Assembly: GCA_009720755.1 (NCBI GenBank)
Contig: WNKV01000026.1
Coordinates: 1-46,211, forward strand
Direction: 5' to 3'
DNA length: 46,211 bases
Origin: Rhodoplanes serenus
GTDB lineage: Bacteria; Pseudomonadota; Alphaproteobacteria; Rhizobiales; Xanthobacteraceae
Shown here: piece after piece, positions 32,772 to 40,697 of the stretch
How the letters are laid out: every line of letters begins with the position of its first letter
Position numbering within the stretch: position 1 is the first letter of the stretch
Program-made: the position numbers and the translations under genes
Notes under the pieces: generated by a model
The model's input: the letters and a program-made list of their open reading frames with translations, nothing else
Told to the model about the DNA's origin: nothing
Databases searched by the model: none

Positions 32772-32783
32772 CGTTTGGTTTAC
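32768..32783 (+). promoter_or_regulatory. Near-consensus CtrA box upstream of fliK-like gene
   Basis: TTAA (32768-32771), seven bases, TTTAC (32779-32783) matches the CtrA consensus TTAA-N7-TTAAC at 8 of 9 positions. It overlaps the LysR stop codon (TAA at 32769-32771) and ends 49 bases before the fliK GTG. CtrA control of flagellar genes is well established in Alphaproteobacteria, which supports the call. Confidence 0.55.
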
Positions 32784-32831
32784 GGACGTCCGCTAGGCTG
32801 CGATTCGGAGCAGTTCAACCGGACGCGACCC

Positions 32832-34358
32832 GTGGACCTCGTCGTCTCTCCCATCGCGGTGACGTTGAACACCCAGTCGGGGGGCAACGCGCCGACCTTC
32901 ACGCCGGGCCAGGTGGTCGACGCGCTGGTGATGCGCCTGATCGACCAGACCCATGTGCAGCTCGCCATCGGCAATGCGCTGATCGACGTGCAGACCGCGG
33001 TGCCGCTCCAGCCCGGCGCCCATGTCCAGCTCGCCGTGCGGGCCACCCCGGAGGGGCTGCGGCTGGTGCTGCTGCACCCGGACGAGATCTTTGCCGGCGG
33101 CGCCCCGGCCGATGCGGCGACCGCCCGCGCCGCGGCCGCTCGCCCGGCGGTCGAGACCGCCACCGCCAACCCCGCCGGATCGCCATCGACGACGGCCGCG
33201 AGCCCGCAGGCGGCGCTCGCCCAGGCGGTGCGCAGCGCCGCCGTCCAGCAGGACGGGCTGGCGCCGCTGCTCGCCAACGTGGCCGCCGCCATGAAGCTCG
33301 CCGGCCTGCCGGACCCGGTGCGCGCTGCGGCCGCGCAGCTCCTCGCCTTCCGCCTGCCCACCGACGAGCCGATCAAGGCCGACGACGTCGCCCGCGCGCT
33401 CGCCCGCTCCGGCCTGTTCCTGGAGGCGGGGTTGGCCGGCGGTGCGGCCGCGGCCCGGACCTCGCCGGCCGGCGACATGAAGGCCGCCCTGGTGGCGCTG
33501 CGCGCCGCGCTCGCCGCCATGGTGGGCCGCGACGGCGCTGCCGCGGGCGGCGCCGAGAACGGACGCTTGCAGAGCTTCGCCGAGGCGGCGATCGCCGGTG
33601 CCACCACCGGAGCGGCCGGGAGGCCCGACGCGGGCGGCGCTCAGGCGCTCTACCGGGCGCTCGCCCAGACGCTGGCCCAATCGATGCCGACCCCGCCGGG
33701 GCCGGCCGCCGCAAGCGGAGCGACCCTGCCGGGGGCGCCGGGCTCGCCCGATCCGGCGGGTGCGACTGCCGCGAGTCCGTCGAAGCCGCCGCCGCCTTAT
33801 CGTGGAGCCGCGCCGGCCGCGCAGCCGCCGCTGCCGCCGACGCTCGGCGACGACCCGTCGCCCCAGGCGGCCGCCCGCACGCTGCTCGCCGAGACCGATG
33901 CGGCGCTCGCCCGCCACACGCTGATGCAGGCCGCCTCGCTGCCCGATCCCGGCGCCGCCGGCGGGCCCGACCAGGCGGCCGGCCGCTTCGTGTTCGAGAT
34001 CCCCTTCGCCACGCCCCAGGGCACGACCATCGCCCAGTTCGAGATCGCCCGCGACGGCAAGTCGGCGCCCGGCACCGAGCGGCAGGAGGCCGTGTGGCGC
34101 GCCCGCTTCGCCCTCGACATCGAGCCGGTCGGAGTGGTGCATGCCCAGATCACCGTCGCGGGCGCCCGGACCGGCGTCACCCTGTGGGCCGAGCGGGGAG
34201 CGAGCGCGGCGCTGCTGCGCGACCACGCCGCCGATCTCGCCGAGCGCCTGCGCGCCGCCGATCTCGATCCCTCCGAGGTGCTGGTACGTGACGGCAGCCC
34301 GCCGCGGCCGCGCGACACGGCGGCGCCGGCCGGCCGCTTCCTGGACCGCGCCTCATGA
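32832..34358 (+). CDS. Flagellar hook-length control protein FliK-like
   Basis: A 508-residue protein. The long Ala/Pro-rich, low-complexity middle (about 85-400) is typical of the FliK ruler. The C-terminal Flg_hook domain (about 400-505) contains FEIPFATPQGTTIAQFEI, WRARFALDIEPVGVVHAQITV and VTLWAERGASAALLRDH. FliK measures the hook and switches export specificity through FlhB. GTG 32832 is chosen because the conserved N-terminal part begins there; an upstream TTG at 32775 is possible. It overlaps the FlhB-like gene by 4 bases. No other flagellar genes lie in the window. Confidence 0.8.
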   Translation: MDLVVSPIAVTLNTQSGGNAPTFTPGQVVDALVMRLIDQTHVQLAIGNALIDVQTAVPLQPGAHVQLAVRATPEGLRLVLLHPDEIFAGGAPADAATARAAAARPAVETATANPAGSPSTTAASPQAALAQAVRSAAVQQDGLAPLLANVAAAMKLAGLPDPVRAAAAQLLAFRLPTDEPIKADDVARALARSGLFLEAGLAGGAAAARTSPAGDMKAALVALRAALAAMVGRDGAAAGGAENGRLQSFAEAAIAGATTGAAGRPDAGGAQALYRALAQTLAQSMPTPPGPAAASGATLPGAPGSPDPAGATAASPSKPPPPYRGAAPAAQPPLPPTLGDDPSPQAAARTLLAETDAALARHTLMQAASLPDPGAAGGPDQAAGRFVFEIPFATPQGTTIAQFEIARDGKSAPGTERQEAVWRARFALDIEPVGVVHAQITVAGARTGVTLWAERGASAALLRDHAADLAERLRAADLDPSEVLVRDGSPPRPRDTAAPAGRFLDRAS

Positions 34359-34666
34359 GCGAGCACCCGCCCGGTGACCGGCCGAAGACGCCGCTCGCGG
34401 TGGCGCTGCTCTACGAGGCGCCGGGCGCGCCGCGCGTCGTCGCCAAGGGCAAGGGGGCGATCGGCGAGAAGATCATCGAGACGGCGCGCGCCGCCGGAGT
34501 CCCGCTCGAGGAAAATCCCGGGCTGGCGGCGGCGCTGTCGAACGTCGAGATCGGCGACGAGATTCCGGAGGAGCTGTACCGGGCCGTGGCCGAGGTGCTG
34601 TCGTTCATCCTGCGCCTGTCGGGCCGGTTGCCGCCTGGGCCTGCGGCCGCGCCGCTGCGACGCTGA
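34355..34666 (+). CDS. FlhB C-terminal-like protein (FhlB/EscU family)
   Basis: A 103-residue protein equal to the cytoplasmic C-terminal domain of FlhB. AVALLYEAPGAPRVVAKGKGAIGEKIIETARAAGVPLEENPGLAAALSNVEIGDEIPEELYRAVAEVLSFI matches the family. It lacks the NPTH autocleavage motif and the membrane half. Such stand-alone FhlB proteins accompany FliK-like genes in Alphaproteobacteria and probably tune export switching. It overlaps the FliK-like stop (ATGA). Confidence 0.88.
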   Translation: MSEHPPGDRPKTPLAVALLYEAPGAPRVVAKGKGAIGEKIIETARAAGVPLEENPGLAAALSNVEIGDEIPEELYRAVAEVLSFILRLSGRLPPGPAAAPLRR

Positions 34667-34673
34667 CGCGCCG

Positions 34674-34937
34674 TCAGTCGATGCCGGGCAGGCGGCGCGA
34701 CAGCGACACCGATTCGACCGCCGGGTCGGCTTCCAGCCGGGTCAGCGTCTCGGCCTTGATCTCCGCCGAGAACAGGCTCGGACCGAACTCCGCACGCGGC
34801 GAGAGGTAGGCGGGCCGGTTCGATCCTTTCCGCAGCTTGACCATGACCACCAGCGGATCGTCGTCGGCGTGCGGCTTCGCCGTGGCGGAGGCCGGGAGCG
34901 ATTCCAGCTTCGACAGCGACTTCAGGTCGATGGGCAT
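34674..34937 (-). CDS. Small protein resembling a stand-alone I9-type propeptide
   Basis: An 87-residue protein with a beta-alpha-beta-like core: PLVVMVKLRKGSNRPAYL, then FSAEIKAETLTRLEADPAVESVSLSRRLPGID. This order resembles subtilisin propeptides (inhibitor I9), in which a strand, a helix and a final VxxV strand occupy the active site. It lies 86 bases downstream of the S8 peptidase on the same strand. ATG 34937 has GGAG 9 bases before it; an earlier GTG at 34952 is possible. No signal peptide. A role as peptidase chaperone or inhibitor is inferred, not shown. Confidence 0.55.
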   Translation of the reverse strand: MPIDLKSLSKLESLPASATAKPHADDDPLVVMVKLRKGSNRPAYLSPRAEFGPSLFSAEIKAETLTRLEADPAVESVSLSRRLPGID

Positions 34938-35023
34938 GGCGATCGGCTCCACGAGGCGGTTCGCGGTCTCTCGCTCGGATCTGGGGAGCCGGCGGCTCCG
35001 GTCAAGGGCCGCCGGCCGGTCGC

Positions 35024-37213
35024 TCAGGCGACGCGCCGCCGGCGGACCCGGGCGGCCCCCGCCTCGGCGACCGCGCCGCCGCTCGCCCGGCCGAAGCCGT
35101 AGCGGGCATCCCAGCCACCGGCGTCGAGTGCCGGGGGTGCGGTGAGGACGTGATCGATGAGCCGCTGGCGCAGGTCGTCGATCGACAGGTCGTGGCCGTT
35201 GCGCTGCGCCTCGGCATAGACGAGCGCGATCAGGCCGGTCACGGCCGGCGCCGCCATGCTGGTGCCGGACTTGCGGGTCACCCCGCCGCCGGTGCGCGAG
35301 CGCGCCGCCATCACGTCGTGGCCCGGCGCCGACACCTCCGGCTTGCTCCGTCCGTCCCGGGTCGGGCCGGCACTGGAGAAGTAGGACAGCGGCAGGGTCG
35401 GCTTGTGGGCATCGTAGGAGCCCACCACGATGGTCTCGTGGCCGGTGGAGATCGAGCCCAGCGTATGGGTCGGCACCGGCGCCGCGAAGGACGACTGCGC
35501 CCGGTCGTCACGCTCGATCCAGGCGTGATAGTCGACCGGCTGGCCGTCGAGCGAGCGCAGCCGCACCGTCCAGGCGCCGGTCGGCAGGCCGGCCGCCAGC
35601 CAGATGCCGATGACGTTGTCGCGGTTGTTGGGGTCGGCCAGGCGGCTGCTGAGGAAGATCGCGATCTGCCCGGGCGAGCCGACCGGCAGGCTGGCGCCGG
35701 GGGCGAGGGGGCCGAAGGTCGTGCCGTCGGGCGCCAGCAGCGTCACCTCCAGACGACGATCGCCCGCATACCAAAGCTCCAGCTCGCCGCCGCCGGAGAC
35801 CCCGTGCGACCAGACGACGTCGTGATTGCCGGCGCCCGGCACCTGCCCGCTGGTGTGGATGCCGTCGTCCTGCGAGTTGCTGGCGGCGATCACCACGGCA
35901 CGGTTCGGCTTCTCGCGCACCAGGGCGTCCAAGCCCTGCTCGACCAGCGAGGTGCCGTCGTGCGGCCCGCCATTGGTGCCGAGGCTGAGATTGCAGACGC
36001 AGGGGCGGTCACCGGCGGTGTCGAAGACGAAGCGCACCGCCTCCAGGAGCTGCACCGAATCGCCGAAGCTCTGGCCGACCATGTCGGGCCCCTCCCAGGC
36101 GATGTCGGTGCTGGCCACCTCGACGAACACGATGTCGGCCTGCGGGGCGAGGCCGGGCTGGCCCGAGCCGTTGCCGTTGCCGGCCGCGATGTCGGCCACA
36201 TGGGTGCCGTGGGTGCCGATCTGATAGGGCGAATCGGGCGGCGGGCCGTAGCCGAGGGTGGCGTAGGGGTCGCGGGATCGCAGCGCCGCGTCGATCTCGG
36301 CGCGGCCGTACACCCGGCCGTAGCCGAACGGGCTGTCGGGGCGGGCGATGCCGCTCTGGTCCCACAGCGCGATCAGCCGCGTCGCGCCGTCGCGGGTGCG
36401 GAAGTTGCGGTGGGCGAAGTCGCAGCCGAAATCGACGACCCCGACCACCACGCCGGCGCCGCCCTCGGGTGAGGCGGTGGGCGGCAGCAGATCCGGCCGG
36501 CAGCCCATCGCGGTGACGGTCTGGGCCAGCGCCGGATGGACGGGCTGCGACGCCTTGAGGCTGAGCACCGGCGCGGCGGCGTGGACCGCCTCGATGCGGC
36601 CGATGGGAATCCGCCCGGTGACGATGAACGAGCCGTCGGCCGCACGGCCGAGCTCGCTCGCTGGAAACACGTCGGGCAGGGCGCGCCAGTCCTCGACCGA
36701 CGTCACCCGCGCCACCACGGCGATCTCGTCGCCGCCCGGGGTGGAGCTGAGCGCCAGCATGCGCTTGCCGCTGCGCTGATTGAGCAGCGCGAGCTGGAGG
36801 CGGGGGTCCATCGCGGGCCGGGTGCGGACCGCCAGCTCCTGCATGGCGGCGGGCTCGGCGGCCGGCATCGCCGACAGGCGGGTCGCCAGCCGATCCGACG
36901 CCATCAGGGCGGCCATCGCGCGCGGCCGCGGGGCGGCGGGCGCCGTGAGCCCGGTGAGCGCGATCGGCCGCACGGCCGCGAGGATCTGCTGGAGCAGCGC
37001 GTCGGTCGAGGCGAGCTCCGCGGCGGTCGGCATCGCGGCGCGCGGGCGGATGGCCCGGGTCTTGGAAGCCTTGCTCGCCGTCGCCTTCCGAGGGGCCGCC
37101 TTGGCCTTGGTCGGCTTGGCGCTGCGCGTATCCCGTGTGGTGGCGCGACGGGGCTTGGTGTCGCGGGCCGGCCGACGTGGCGTGCGTTGTCCTGGGGGGC
37201 GTTTCTCGGGCAT
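35024..37213 (-). CDS. S8 (subtilisin-like) serine peptidase, large cytosolic type
   Basis: A 729-residue peptidase. The first 60 residues are Lys/Arg/Pro/Thr-rich with no signal peptide. An I9-like prodomain follows (about 162-225: EIAVVARVTSVEDW, GRIEAVHAAAPVLSLKASQP). The catalytic triad is Asp261 (VVGVVDFGCD), His335 (GTHGTHVADIAAG) and Ser652 (KSGTSMAAP), with oxyanion Asn446 (VIAASNS). An insertion of about 130 residues (455-590) between oxyanion Asn and Ser is beta-rich and resembles a P-like domain. GGAGG precedes the ATG. Export route unclear; may act in the cytosol. Confidence 0.88.
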   Translation of the reverse strand: MPEKRPPGQRTPRRPARDTKPRRATTRDTRSAKPTKAKAAPRKATASKASKTRAIRPRAAMPTAAELASTDALLQQILAAVRPIALTGLTAPAAPRPRAMAALMASDRLATRLSAMPAAEPAAMQELAVRTRPAMDPRLQLALLNQRSGKRMLALSSTPGGDEIAVVARVTSVEDWRALPDVFPASELGRAADGSFIVTGRIPIGRIEAVHAAAPVLSLKASQPVHPALAQTVTAMGCRPDLLPPTASPEGGAGVVVGVVDFGCDFAHRNFRTRDGATRLIALWDQSGIARPDSPFGYGRVYGRAEIDAALRSRDPYATLGYGPPPDSPYQIGTHGTHVADIAAGNGNGSGQPGLAPQADIVFVEVASTDIAWEGPDMVGQSFGDSVQLLEAVRFVFDTAGDRPCVCNLSLGTNGGPHDGTSLVEQGLDALVREKPNRAVVIAASNSQDDGIHTSGQVPGAGNHDVVWSHGVSGGGELELWYAGDRRLEVTLLAPDGTTFGPLAPGASLPVGSPGQIAIFLSSRLADPNNRDNVIGIWLAAGLPTGAWTVRLRSLDGQPVDYHAWIERDDRAQSSFAAPVPTHTLGSISTGHETIVVGSYDAHKPTLPLSYFSSAGPTRDGRSKPEVSAPGHDVMAARSRTGGGVTRKSGTSMAAPAVTGLIALVYAEAQRNGHDLSIDDLRQRLIDHVLTAPPALDAGGWDARYGFGRASGGAVAEAGAARVRRRRVA

Positions 37214-37520
37214 TCCCGTGTCCTCCTCGGTGGCTTGGCGGATACGCGGGACTCAATTTTCACGCGAGTATTCTGCGGGCTGTCGCATTTCGGCAATTCG
37301 CGTCTCCGTGATCCGCGTCAGCTCCCCGCCGTGTCGCGCTGCAACGAGATCGAGCGGCGCGCCGTCGGACGCGGACGGCCGGCGCTGCTGAGCCGCGACC
37401 ACAAACGCCGCCGTGCGGTCTCGCTGTCGCGCCACCGTCATGCTATGGAGCCGAAGACGCGGTACCCGGCGGCGACGGTCCGGACGGGGCGCACATCCAT
37501 TGGCGTGCGGGTTTTGATCC
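37214..37520. other. Divergent intergenic region upstream of S8 peptidase and pccB
   Basis: These 307 bases carry no gene I can support on either strand. They separate the divergent peptidase and pccB. A mildly AT-richer patch near 37255-37300 would suit promoters, but no clear -35/-10 pair or operator is seen. Confidence 0.6.
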
Positions 37521-39053
37521 ATGAAAAGCATTTTGGAGAAGCTGGAGCAGCGGCGGTCCGGAGCGCGGCTCGGCGGGGGTGAGCAGCGCATCGAGGCCCA
37601 GCATCGGCGCGGCAAGCTGACGGCGCGCGAGCGCATCGGGCTCCTGCTCGATCACGGCTCGTTCGAAGAGTACGACATGTTCGTCGAGCATCGGGCGAGC
37701 GAGTTCGGGGCCGACCGCTCGAAGATTCCGGGCGACGGCGTGGTCACCGGCTGGGGCACCGTCAACGGCCGCACCGTCTTCGTGTTCGCCAAGGACTTCA
37801 CCGTCTTCGGTGGCTCGCTGTCGGAAGCGCACGCCCAGAAGATGACCAAGATCCAGGACATGGCGCTGAAGGCGCGGGCCCCGATCATCGGTCTGTTCGA
37901 CGCCGGCGGCGCCCGCATCCAGGAAGGTGTCGCGGCGCTCGCCGGTTACGGCGATGTGTTCAAGCGCAACGTCCAGGCGTCCGGGGTCATCCCGCAGATC
38001 TCGGTGATCATGGGGCCGTGCGCCGGCGGCGACGTCTACTCGCCCGCCATGACCGACTTCATCTTCATGGTGCGCGACACGAGCTACATGTTCGTCACCG
38101 GCCCCGAGGTGGTGAAGACGGTGACCAACGAGATCGTCACCGCCGAGGAGCTGGGCGGCGCCAGCGTCCACGCCACCCGCTCGGCGGTCGCCGACGGGGC
38201 CTTCGAGAACGACGTCGAGTGCCTCTTGCAGATGCGGCGCTTCATCGACTTCCTGCCGGCCCATTCGGGCGCCGGCGTGCCGGAGTGGCCGAGCTTCGAC
38301 GACGTCGAGCGGCTGGAGCCGTCGCTCGATACGCTGATCCCGGACAATCCGAACAAGCCCTACGACATGAAGGAGCTGATCCAGAAGGTCGTGGACGAGG
38401 GCGATTTCTTCGAGCTGTCGCCGCAGTTCGCCAAGAACATCCTGACCGGCTTCGGTCGCATCGCCGGGCGCACCGTCGGCTTCGTCGCCAACCAGCCGAT
38501 GGTGCTGGCCGGCGTGCTCGACTCGGACGCCAGCCGCAAGGCGGCGCGCTTCGTGCGCTTCTGCAACGCCTTCGACATTCCGATCGTCACCTTCGTGGAC
38601 GTGCCCGGCTTCCTGCCCGGCACCGCCCAGGAGTCCGGCGGCCTCATCAAGAACGGCGCCAAGCTGCTGTTCGCCTACAGCCAGTGCACGGTGCCGCTGG
38701 TCACCCTGATCACCCGCAAGGCGTTCGGTGGGGCCTATGTGGTGATGGCCGCCAAGCACATCGGCGCCGACGTCAACTATGCCTGGCCGACCGCCCAGAT
38801 CGCCGTCATGGGCGCCAAGGGCGCGGTCGAGATCATCTTCCGCTCCGACCTCGGTGATCCCGAGAAGATCGCCGAGCGCACCGCGGAGTACGAGTCGAGC
38901 TTCATGTCGCCCTTCAAGGCGGCCGAGCGCGGGTTCATCGACGAGGTGATCATGCCGCACTCGACCCGGCGCCGCATCGCCCGGGCGCTCTCCATGCTGC
39001 GCACCAAGACGCTGGAGATGCCGGCCAAGAAGCACGACAACCTGCCGCTATAG
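37521..39053 (+). CDS. pccB: Propionyl-CoA carboxylase beta subunit (carboxyltransferase)
   Basis: A 510-residue carboxyltransferase. The N-terminus [20 protein letters not shown] with [16 protein letters not shown] is the classic PccB start. [40 protein letters not shown] and [20 protein letters not shown] are the acyl-CoA and biotin-binding loops. It transfers CO2 from carboxybiotin (on the alpha subunit, not in this window) to propionyl-CoA, giving methylmalonyl-CoA. No strong ribosome binding site precedes the ATG. It is divergent from the peptidase across 307 bases. Confidence 0.95.
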   Translation: MKSILEKLEQRRSGARLGGGEQRIEAQHRRGKLTARERIGLLLDHGSFEEYDMFVEHRASEFGADRSKIPGDGVVTGWGTVNGRTVFVFAKDFTVFGGSLSEAHAQKMTKIQDMALKARAPIIGLFDAGGARIQEGVAALAGYGDVFKRNVQASGVIPQISVIMGPCAGGDVYSPAMTDFIFMVRDTSYMFVTGPEVVKTVTNEIVTAEELGGASVHATRSAVADGAFENDVECLLQMRRFIDFLPAHSGAGVPEWPSFDDVERLEPSLDTLIPDNPNKPYDMKELIQKVVDEGDFFELSPQFAKNILTGFGRIAGRTVGFVANQPMVLAGVLDSDASRKAARFVRFCNAFDIPIVTFVDVPGFLPGTAQESGGLIKNGAKLLFAYSQCTVPLVTLITRKAFGGAYVVMAAKHIGADVNYAWPTAQIAVMGAKGAVEIIFRSDLGDPEKIAERTAEYESSFMSPFKAAERGFIDEVIMPHSTRRRIARALSMLRTKTLEMPAKKHDNLPL

Positions 39054-39054
39054 A

Positions 39055-39097
39055 GCATTGTCCGGCGACGTGGACGCCGGTTCGCCGTGGACAATGC
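39055..39097. repeat. Hyphomicrobiales-type intergenic palindrome
   Basis: GCATTGTCC (39055-39063) and GGACAATGC (39089-39097) are perfect inverted arms around a GGCGACGTGGACGCCGG-containing centre. The wording matches an interspersed element seen in many Hyphomicrobiales, in which a GAGCATT arm, a GCGAAGTGGA-like centre and a CGGTTCG-like part recur. It lies directly after the pccB stop. A second small dyad, TCCGATC / GATCGGA, follows near 39126-39146. Confidence 0.65.
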
Positions 39098-39315
39098 GAT
39101 CACGCCAGCAGGTCTGGAGCGGAGTCCGATCCGGTTCGATCGGAGTCCGCTCCGACACAGGCGGCGACGGCCGGCCGCGATGGCCGGCCGGGTCGTATCG
39201 AACCGTCCGGCTCGCAATCGACACGGAACGGCGTAGTCTCGTCCACGTCGTTTCCGCGGGCTGCGCCGGCCCGAATTCGCCGCCTCGCCGCCCGCTCGGT
39301 CCGAGGGGGTTTTTG

Positions 39316-39612
39316 ATGATCACGACAGGAAGGCTGACAACCGCCGCGGTCGCCATCGCGACCATCGCCGCCGCGACGCTCGTGCTCGCGACCGAGGGCG
39401 CCGTCGCCCAGGGCCTGTGCGAGCAGCTCTGGGTCGAGCGCAACTCGATCTACAAGGCGCGCGGCTACTGCTTCAAGACGCAGCGCGCCATCGCGTATTT
39501 CGGCAATGCCGGCTGCGTCTACGACGTCGAGGCGATGGTGCCGCTGATGCCCGGCGAGCGCGCCCGGGTCAACCAGATCCAGGCGATGGAGCGCCAGAAC
39601 GGCTGCCGGTGA
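39316..39612 (+). CDS. YARHG domain secreted protein
   Basis: A 98-residue protein with a signal peptide (cleavage after VAQ, about 32). A YARHG-type domain follows: LCEQLWVERNSIYKARGYCF, then TQRAIAYFGNAGC and a final ER-rich helix ending QNGC. Four Cys probably pair. YARHG domains occur on bacterial extracellular proteins and have unknown function. A GAGGGGG run precedes ATG 39316. An upstream in-frame extension to 39058 is not believed because it crosses the palindromic region. Confidence 0.72.
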   Translation: MITTGRLTTAAVAIATIAAATLVLATEGAVAQGLCEQLWVERNSIYKARGYCFKTQRAIAYFGNAGCVYDVEAMVPLMPGERARVNQIQAMERQNGCR

Positions 39613-39753
39613 CAACCGGGGAGAGGCTGGACGGCGCGCTCGGGCGCCTCTCCTCCGCTCGTTCCGGGGGCGCGCCGGGGTTTCTCCCGCTCGTCCTCGT
39701 GGAAGCGGGGACCCAGGAGCCTAAACCGCAGGGCGGTGGGTTATGAAAGCTGG

Positions 39754-39773
39754 ATTCCCGCTTGCGCGGGAAT
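39754..39773. repeat. Interspersed hairpin repeat, with a degenerate second copy
   Basis: ATTCCCGC, loop TTGC, GCGGGAAT is a perfect 8-bp stem, followed by GAGCGG. A second, imperfect copy (TTCCGCTTGCGCGGGACTGAGCGG) lies near 39796-39820. The wording (CTGGATTCCCGC...GCGGGAATGA) matches a short repeat widespread in alphaproteobacterial intergenic DNA. It fills the gap between the YARHG gene and the convergent periplasmic gene and could act as a terminator. Confidence 0.7.
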
Positions 39774-39885
39774 GAGCGGAGTTTGTGGCCCGAGCCTTCC
39801 GCTTGCGCGGGACTGAGCGGAGGCGGACTCTGGGGACCAGCCCTCCCGCCGCTGGGCCGCGGAGGCGCCGGGATCGGCCGCCGCT

Positions 39886-40368
39886 TCAGAACTCTTCGGG
39901 GCAGGGATCGACGATCTTCCACAGATCGTAGCCGTTCTTCAGCTTCTTCATCTCGGCCGTGAGGCCGCCGACGCTGGCGATCCACTGCTTCACGGGATTC
40001 GGGTAGACCGACATCAACTCGGCGGTGCCGGCCGCGCTCGTCACCTTGACGCCGGCGGTCCACGCCTTGTCGTAATAGGCTTGGTGGAAGCCGAGGCTGG
40101 CGCGCGGCGTCACGCAGATGCGGTTGACCGGCACGATGCCGAGCACCAGGGTGCAGGCGGAGTTGCAGATGCCGTCGATGATCACCCGCTCGCCGCGATC
40201 CCGGATGCGGGCGTACTTGGCCTTGTACTCCTCGACGTAGCCGCCGAAGTCCTTCTTGATGTGGTAGTCGGCCGCGGCCGGCAACGTGCCGGCACCGACC
40301 AGCGCCACCCCGAGCAGAATTGTCGCAAATCGAAGAGACGCGAGCCGAAGAGACGCGAGGCGAACCAT
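39886..40368 (-). CDS. Periplasmic protein, COG3904/ClpP-like
   Basis: A 160-residue exported protein. The N-terminal signal peptide is unusual: a 5-residue LASLR unit repeated (RLASLRLASLRFA) before the hydrophobic core (ATILLGVALVGAGTL, cleavage after AAA). The mature part contains RGERVIIDGICNSACTLVLGIV and CVTPRASLGFHQAYYD, a pattern like the COG3904 predicted periplasmic ClpP-like proteins, with Ser in NSACT and His in GFHQ. Whether it is a peptidase is not known. ATG 40368 is preferred over TTG 40377. Confidence 0.65.
   Translation of the reverse strand: MVRLASLRLASLRFATILLGVALVGAGTLPAAADYHIKKDFGGYVEEYKAKYARIRDRGERVIIDGICNSACTLVLGIVPVNRICVTPRASLGFHQAYYDKAWTAGVKVTSAAGTAELMSVYPNPVKQWIASVGGLTAEMKKLKNGYDLWKIVDPCPEEF
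40331..40364. repeat. 15-bp tandem repeat inside a signal peptide
   Basis: CGAAGAGACGCGAGC (40331-40345) is followed by CGAAGAGACGCGAGG (40346-40360) and a partial CGAA. It encodes, on the minus strand, the repeated LASLR pentapeptide at the start of the COG3904-like protein. The in-frame 15-bp period suggests slippage. Confidence 0.85.
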
Positions 40369-40697
40369 CGCCGCCAACCCCCCATAAATCCCCGGCCCGT
40401 GTTTTGTTCCGCGGACCTGGCGGAAATTTGACGGAGGTTTGTTGGAATTTCGTTAACCAGCGGTTTCTGCGGCTCCGTCCCACGACCACGGCTCGTGTCG
40501 GTCGCTTCAGTCGATCAATCCGGGTGATAGCCGGGATCAGAATCATTCGCTTCCGTGAGCCGGGGCGTGATGGCACTCTGGCGATATCGGCCGAAGATCC
40601 GGAGTGTGCAGCCCCTTCCGGGGGGCGCCGTCGAACGCCCGATTCGGGGCGCGCGAGGCGGCAGACGCGGCGGTCACGGCGTGCGGGGAGGCGCACC
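40369..40697. other. Intergenic region between COG3904-like and EamA genes
   Basis: These 329 bases lie between divergent genes and carry no supportable gene. The first 100 bases are AT-richer (TTTGACGG and TTTCGTTAACC near 40427-40458) and would suit the promoters. TTAAC occurs once, near 40453, without a TTAA partner at the CtrA spacing. Confidence 0.55.

Noticed and set aside
40450-40460. TTAAC near the EamA promoter as a CtrA box
   Set aside because: No TTAA occurs 7 bases before it, so it fails the spacing rule.
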